64,000 bases of DNA, from NCBI GenBank assembly GCA_049724395.1, contig JAUGWO010000119.1, positions 23,737 to 87,736 of the forward strand, read 5' to 3'. The notes under the pieces were generated by a model, which was not told the origin of the DNA, searched no databases, and saw nothing but the letters and a program-made list of their open reading frames with translations. The stretch comes from Spongospora subterranea f. sp. subterranea. Lineage: Eukaryota; Endomyxa: Phytomyxea; Phytomyxea; Plasmodiophorida. A program made the position numbers and the translations under genes. Each line of letters opens with the position of its first letter. Within the stretch, counting starts at the first letter, position 1. Below are positions 58,644 to 64,000 of the stretch, piece after piece.

Positions 58644-59196
58644 ATTTATGTGTGAGAATATCTGACGAAACTCAAGATATAATAACGGGCAATCGCTGAG
58701 AAAAACAATTACCAGAAGATTCAGATGTTGCACACACGGGCAGTTCTGGCCCAATTCATTTGCCCAATTCTAAACGATCCTTGAACCATTCGACTATCAA
58801 ATCCATGAACAATACAACCGTTCTCGTGCTCATCGTTGGTTTCTCTTTCGAATGAAAACAATATCAAGATCTGCACCGTTCGAACACATTTCTACAGCTG
58901 GACGGGCCTTGGGGAGATGTTCATCACATCTGAAACATGACACACCTTAATATCTGTTCAAACCGCCATGTTCCGATATGACACACGTTTATAGTCTGAT
59001 TGATCTGGTGAATATGGCGATTATCGTATAAGATCAGACCCATATTATTATCATCTTTCGAAAAACAACTTCATCATCTTCCTCAACGCGATTTTTGATG
59101 ATCCATTTATCGTTTACAGTCCCAGTTCGGTGGAAAGGAGCGTCTTCCCGAGTAAAACATTAGACGATATGATGTTGTTAATAATATATTAAGCGA
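58644..59196. other. Intergenic, nothing recognised
   Basis: AT-rich sequence between the duplicated block and the stop of the charged protein; only short frames are present. It may include more of the duplicated block, which cannot be tested inside this window. Confidence 0.4.
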
Positions 59197-60174
59197 TTAT
59201 CGTTTGATTGTGAGAGAATGATCATCGTCCAGATTAAACTCGACAATGTCCTTCATATTCAATACTATACCCATATTCTGTCCATCGTAATCGGTTCCAG
59301 CTCCATCTACTTCAACAGATGGACCGGATTTGAGTCTGGGAGACGGTGAGGGCGATGGCGATGGCGACGGTGACGAATACTGTGATCGGATCGCCCATTG
59401 CCGTATTCTGTGTAATTCAATATTCCGATAGAGGAAATGTTGATTCGGTTTGCGGTGATTGGTCCCCTTGTTGGCCGCCCTCTTCTCCTCCTCCTTCCGA
59501 TTGATCTCCTCGATCAGCTCCTCCTCCTTCCTGTCCCTGTACAGTATCGCCCTCTCCTCCTTCCTCGCCCTCTTCAGCTCCTCATATTTCACCTGTCTTT
59601 CAATGAACCCCTTCATCCTCTCGTGATCGTGTCCCCCTTTCCTCTTCCCCATCGTCCTCCCCTGTTCCTGTTCCCCCCTCGGTCGCCCTCTCTCCTTCCC
59701 TCGTCCAGTCTCCACCGCCTTCCCCGTCTCAATCCTGGTCCTATATTTGCTCTTCTCAGCCAATCGTGCCGATCTGGCCGTTATAATCGGTCTATCGACA
59801 CCGTTTCGATGGGACGGTTGAATTGGCTGGGAATTGTGGGCTGGATCTCATGGAGAGGCAACCACTGCACCTCCTCAATATATGGCTTGCCCCTAATACT
59901 CACTTTTCACCTGTAGCGCCATCTCCTGTCGTTCACAGAACGCCTTGACCGCCTCTTTACTGACGCCCTGTTCGTGTTCCTCCCTCCCTCTCTCGTCCTT
60001 GGCCATCGCCCATGGCAGATCCTTGATCGGTCGCCCAACCCGATCCCAAACCCGCTCTTTACAATAATCCTGAACCCGAATCAGTCGTCGCCAACCGCTC
60101 GTGATCTCTGGCCGGAATGTGCACCCTTTATCGTCATCCTGATTCGGGACCGGTTCCGCCAGTTTTGGGCGAAA
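59197..60174 (-). CDS. Highly charged coiled-coil protein, 5' end missing
   Basis: Two exons are clear: 60174-59911 and 59826-59197, joined at EMALQ/PIQPSHRN with GT-AG borders. The first holds SFRPKLAEPVPNQDDDKGC then TFRPEITSGWRRLIR. The CTF-R/K-P-x-I pattern is common in ciliary and centrosomal coiled-coil proteins. The second is dominated by Arg/Lys/Glu runs (KRARKEERAILYRDRKEEEL), then an SPSPSP run and an acidic end. No ATG is available in frame at the upstream edge. Only about 125 bases separate it from the next gene, so the first exon is either tiny and unseen or lost. No named family. If it is ciliary, the organism would have a flagellated stage (speculative). Confidence 0.55.
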
Positions 60175-60297
60175 TGATTTACTGGCGCGTTGAGCTAATA
60201 CCCGGCTATGATGAAGTGATGCCCAGACCTTTTAAAACACGCGGTCACCAGGGAACAACGGATTTGATTTTTATTTCTTGAATTTTTTTATCGGCGG

Positions 60298-61701
60298 TCA
60301 CTCGGGTGTAAGTGACATCCACGGTGGTAGAAACCTCAGAGTTAACCGGGGAGGGGACTGGGACTGTGGTCTTTCAGGACGTTCAGTGATCTCGTCGTGG
60401 AAGTGACGCTGGTTGGCGCGAATAAGATTCAGGGAGTCCACGAGCGCGTCGACGTCCACATTGATCAATGTGTCGGGAACCACTTTCGTGTCACTCCATC
60501 GCAGGAACACGTCGCGTTCATGTGGGGCGAAGTGGTGGTCAGGTCGCGACTCAGTCAGCGCGTTGACTAGCCATGCATTCACGGGTACACCCACTGTGTC
60601 AAGGGCTACTTGGAACTGAGTCTTCCAGCCGTGGGTTTCGAGTATGACTTTGGCAAGTGCGTACTTGCGGTGCTTGACAGACACAGCCAGGATGAATGAC
60701 AACGCAGGGTGTGTGTAGTACGGGTAGCCGAATGGCATGTTGGGCACCTCATCTTTCTCAAGTTCACAAGAGCTAAACGCGGCAATGAGTGCTTTGATCT
60801 CAGCGCTAGTGGTGGGGATGGATAGCAGATCTTCCAGCTGGACAACGTACGAGTGTATCTCTGCCCACGCGGACTCTGGATCTTCATTGCACTTCACCAC
60901 CAGCTCGTCCCACACACTGCTACCCAGCCAGAGTTCTCTGTAGCGGGTATCAATAGGTCCAACTGTCTCTGGGTACCGATACCACTCGGGAGCGATACAA
61001 AAGTCGCCCACGGATTCCTTCATAGCCGCCCTCAGGAGGTGAAGGGGGATCCGGCTCAGAATCGGCTCCGGCATACTAAGTACCCACTTCCCGAGGAACC
61101 TAGATGACCAGTTGCCAACGCAGATCGTGAATGGAGGAAGTTGAAGTGTGACGAAACTCGGCACCACACATTCCCAATTCACACTCTCTAACATCGCTTC
61201 GTGCAGTTCCTGTGAGTCCATATCACTCATTATGTTCCAAAAACGCACACAGACGCTGGATCTTGCGATGATGAAATACCGTGTAACTCTCAAGCATCCC
61301 ATGAGCAACGCACCAGCAAGCAGCAACTGGCACTCGGCAGAAGCTGTCGCGGGCATGGGAATCTCATCAGCAGTATTTGCATAGTAGTCGAGTGGGGCGC
61401 GACCCAGCTGTACGAGAGCTTCATCACTGAAACTAGAGCTGGACAACGCCAGTTCGTATGCGACAGCGGCCTCCCTGAACTCGGGTGGAAGGCGATTATT
61501 CTCAAACGAGAACGTACCGTCGGAATCATTCCACTGGATTCCACTCAGCCAGTAGCGTCTGAAGTGGCTAGGGGAAGACTTCACCGTCATGCCATTCCTG
61601 GACACCACCACTTCCTCGTCTCGTTCAAGCTCTTGATGCAAATGGGATGACGAAACGGGAACGCATGGACGGAATTCCACGGCATGCTCGAATGACAACA
61701 T
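60298..61701 (-). CDS. Unrecognised 467-residue protein
   Basis: A single long open frame, starting at the first ATG (61701, MLSFEHAVEFRPC); the frame upstream is open to about 61740 but has only a TTG. It is globular in composition with regular hydrophobic segments and several Trp/Cys. Examples are YWLSGIQWNDSDGTFSFENN, LLLAGALLMGCLRVTRYFII, WSSRFLGKWVLSMPEPILSR and ALSFILAVSVKHRKYALAKV. The repeated helical pairs might be ankyrin-like, but no consensus is met. There is no signal peptide. The C-terminus is Pro-rich. It is unusual here in being intronless and long. The ATG is 43 bases from the start of the duplicated block, which must contain its promoter. Confidence 0.65.
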   Translation of the reverse strand: MLSFEHAVEFRPCVPVSSSHLHQELERDEEVVVSRNGMTVKSSPSHFRRYWLSGIQWNDSDGTFSFENNRLPPEFREAAVAYELALSSSSFSDEALVQLGRAPLDYYANTADEIPMPATASAECQLLLAGALLMGCLRVTRYFIIARSSVCVRFWNIMSDMDSQELHEAMLESVNWECVVPSFVTLQLPPFTICVGNWSSRFLGKWVLSMPEPILSRIPLHLLRAAMKESVGDFCIAPEWYRYPETVGPIDTRYRELWLGSSVWDELVVKCNEDPESAWAEIHSYVVQLEDLLSIPTTSAEIKALIAAFSSCELEKDEVPNMPFGYPYYTHPALSFILAVSVKHRKYALAKVILETHGWKTQFQVALDTVGVPVNAWLVNALTESRPDHHFAPHERDVFLRWSDTKVVPDTLINVDVDALVDSLNLIRANQRHFHDEITERPERPQSQSPPRLTLRFLPPWMSLTPE

Positions 61702-61743
61702 TTGCCCTCCAACGCAGTTGATTCTCCCAATCTCCCCCAACTC

Positions 61744-64000
61744 TATACTCGAGACGCAGAACCGGGACCGCCTTCAACAACCAGTCCTCCACCGACAAAT
61801 ATCAATCACCGAGTGATCAAACCTCCGGTTCGGCTGTACTTTACCGCCACACAACCCCGTTACGGACTTTACGGACATTGTACTAGCGCCATGGATCACG
61901 TCATATGAAGTCTCGGTCAAGAATGGCACTCGTGGGAAAAGTGTTCTTGCATTAGTAGCACTGATCCCTACCGTATTTCGAAAGCGCTTCCAGGCCTACG
62001 CTAGTCTGATACGCGTCGGGCGGGTTCCCCCAAGCAGGATCGCCATCATAAAACGAGATAACCCGTGTATTCAGTCTAGTCCACAATGGCTGGTCCCCTC
62101 TTACAGGTGCAAATAAACGGTTTTCAGTTTTACAGAATCGCAACAATAAAATGCAAGCGATTCAAGTGATCGTAACTGCAATTTTTGAACAATCGCTTTT
62201 TTATCTTGGCTTGTAGCCGACTTTTGAGTAACCCATCGAATGGTCGGTACATTTAATTGTCATGTCCACAACGTTTGACTGCACTCTTTTGTTTCCGATG
62301 CAATCTGAGGTCGGTCAAATTGTTTTGATACCAAGTTGAGTATCACCCTTTCGGGTTGAATGCTTAACGAGGTCTAGTAGAGACAATGTTCAGATTGATG
62401 AACGAGGATCACATGATACATAGGTAGATGTATTGGCCCAGGGTCTCTAATTGTCTATTCCGTTATAGTCGAGTATTCCATTGCAAGTGCTACGATGTGC
62501 GAGTCCTTCAATCGAGACCCGTCGTTGCTGCATTGTATCACGACATCGTAACGCCACCGTATTGTCAACCAATGTCTGGCTGTCAATAGTGGCGCAGAAC
62601 TTTAGATTGTCCTCCGAACCCCTAGATCACCTCCGAGAACCCTTTCTGGAAAACGCCCTCGGACGGGCGGGGAGTCGGTCCTGACTGCGCATTTCCTGTC
62701 ACCAACGTCGCGCAAATCTGTCCCTTACAGTCTCGCACATTTTAAATCCGCCATGTATCGCCATCTGTTCGGCATCGTCATGTATTGATGACCAACAGGA
62801 ACATACTTCAACACCACTCCATCAGTGAATTACGGTCATGAATTGGCCATCGATAATCACAGCGTTGATCACAGAATTTGCCACGTTGATATCATAATTG
62901 TAGAACAGGAATTGACCAGTTTTCGATCAACTTTATAAATAGTGTGAAATTATTATTGGCCGCCTATCTCATCTCAATAGATTGTTTGACCTGCGAGTGC
63001 CCGTCCGGATATGCCCGACAGATCGCTTATTGTCACCCAGAGGTTGAAGTACGACATTCGATGGCGTTCTATGAAAATTGGCACCAAAAACCGTAGTTCG
63101 CAATGGTTAAATCTCGAAAGCCGTTTGGGTCATTAGGAGTCGCGTTTAAAACAACCAAAGGCCAGAGCTGAAGCACCGTTAAACCAATGATTGAAAAGCG
63201 CTCTGGGTCATTGGACCGAGAGGAGAGCGACCAGCGGAAGTGCTATTCAACAGATGTTGAAATTGAAGAGCAATTGATTGGAATTAGGTGTGATAGAGAT
63301 ATGGGGTGAGATAATGTGGTGTGGTCGTGAACAATCCGGAACATGAAATGATTGGGGAAGGTGGTTACGGGAGCAACAGGATCTAGTCTATTGACCGAAT
63401 TAATCAAGAGTATAACAGACCCAACGAAGCTTTTCAGGTTCAAATTGTCGATTAACGTCAGGTCAACAAAAACCATTTGTCGATAATAGTATTAGCACAA
63501 TATTGCATTGACACTGCTTCCGCCATGATGTTCTTCATCAAGATCGGCTGCTCTGTCAATGTTCATCATCGCCACATTGTGCTATGAAACTGCGATCGGA
63601 CAAGATTTCTATGCAGATAATAACACAAAATATTGTTTGATCTTGAGCGGTTTCGGGAAAGTTTAGGCGACGAATTTCCTCGCGCGTGACGAGGTCCACA
63701 TTATACCACAAATCGATGTCAAATATTGAAGGGCAAATCAAGCTCAAACAATAATAACGATCAACAGTGGACAGACGACTGGCCCAATGGTGTGGCGCTA
63801 TGGGTGGTCTGACTCCAGTATCAACTACCCTTCGAGGGGCAACGCCTCCCCAATCAGTTCGCCACACTCCTCAAACAGCGATTTGGATATCGTGTGTGAA
63901 CAGAACGTTAGGGGGATAGCGATGTGCATCGGTTATAGCGAGATCGGCGACTTTATCCAACAGAATCACCATCGATCTAGGTATCAAGAAGCAGTTGACG
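61744..64000. repeat. Duplicated block, copy 2 (runs off the window)
   Basis: Direct copy of 57045-58643. Matching is continuous at 61744-61940 and 62603-64000. Between them lies a 662-base stretch absent from copy 1. Confidence 0.9.
61941..62602. mobile_element. 662-base insertion in copy 2 of the block (or deletion in copy 1)
   Basis: Copy 1 reads GGGAAAA directly into CCCTAGATTG, whereas copy 2 has 662 extra bases before TTTAGATTG. No coding motif, terminal repeat or clear target duplication was found, so the direction of the event is open. Confidence 0.6.

Overview
The window is eukaryotic. Genes carry GT-AG introns of mostly 47-70 bases, poly(A) signal-like AATAAA follows several stops, and the conserved proteins are an opisthokont set: NOP58, poly(A)-binding protein, a DH-PH RhoGEF, Memo1, a PQ-loop lysosomal/vacuolar transporter and a CBS-domain protein. 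A fungal-type chitin synthase, a Sey1/RHD3-type ER fusion GTPase (animals use atlastin instead), arrays of type-1 chitin-binding (CBM18) modules and a DDE transposase of a kind common in fungi point to a fungus, probably an early-diverging one. The lineage is inference; no rRNA is present to settle it.

Layout. 1-8.1 kb is transposon debris: a fungal-type DDE transposase cut by the window edge, a stop-riddled non-LTR reverse transcriptase, and a hAT remnant between ~280-base inverted repeats. 8.1-11.4 kb holds no gene I recognise. 11.4-16.4 kb is a dense cellular block: NOP58 (+), RhoGEF (+), Memo1 (-, seven exons, one of 13 bases). 17.1-19.4 kb is a Ty3-type remnant with inverted ends. 19.9-29.8 kb is cellular again: CBS-domain protein (+), a KOW-motif protein (+), chitin synthase (-), Sey1 (-).

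30.3-41.4 kb is the most distinctive part: four paralogous secreted proteins, each a signal peptide plus five CBM18 modules with the same exon plan. Two lie on the minus strand and two on the plus strand, diverging from a 661-base centre. One of the four is decaying. A 58/52-base minisatellite sits between the two plus-strand copies. After the PQ-loop transporter (42.1-43.1 kb) come two intronless secreted phytochelatin-synthase-like enzymes (43.2 and 53.0 kb, both minus), separated by a Ty1/copia element that is itself broken by a Harbinger remnant, tandem repeats and a long foldback insertion. PABP follows (54.9-56.9 kb). The right end holds a recent duplication of ~1.6 kb, whose two copies lie directly upstream of PABP and of an unrecognised 467-residue protein.

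Read together, the accessory genes look like cell-surface or secreted functions: chitin synthesis, chitin binding or shielding, and thiol-peptide chemistry outside the cytosol. That link is inference. Two recurring oddities deserve attention: single-base reading-frame breaks in otherwise perfectly conserved genes, and many inverted repeats with short spacers.
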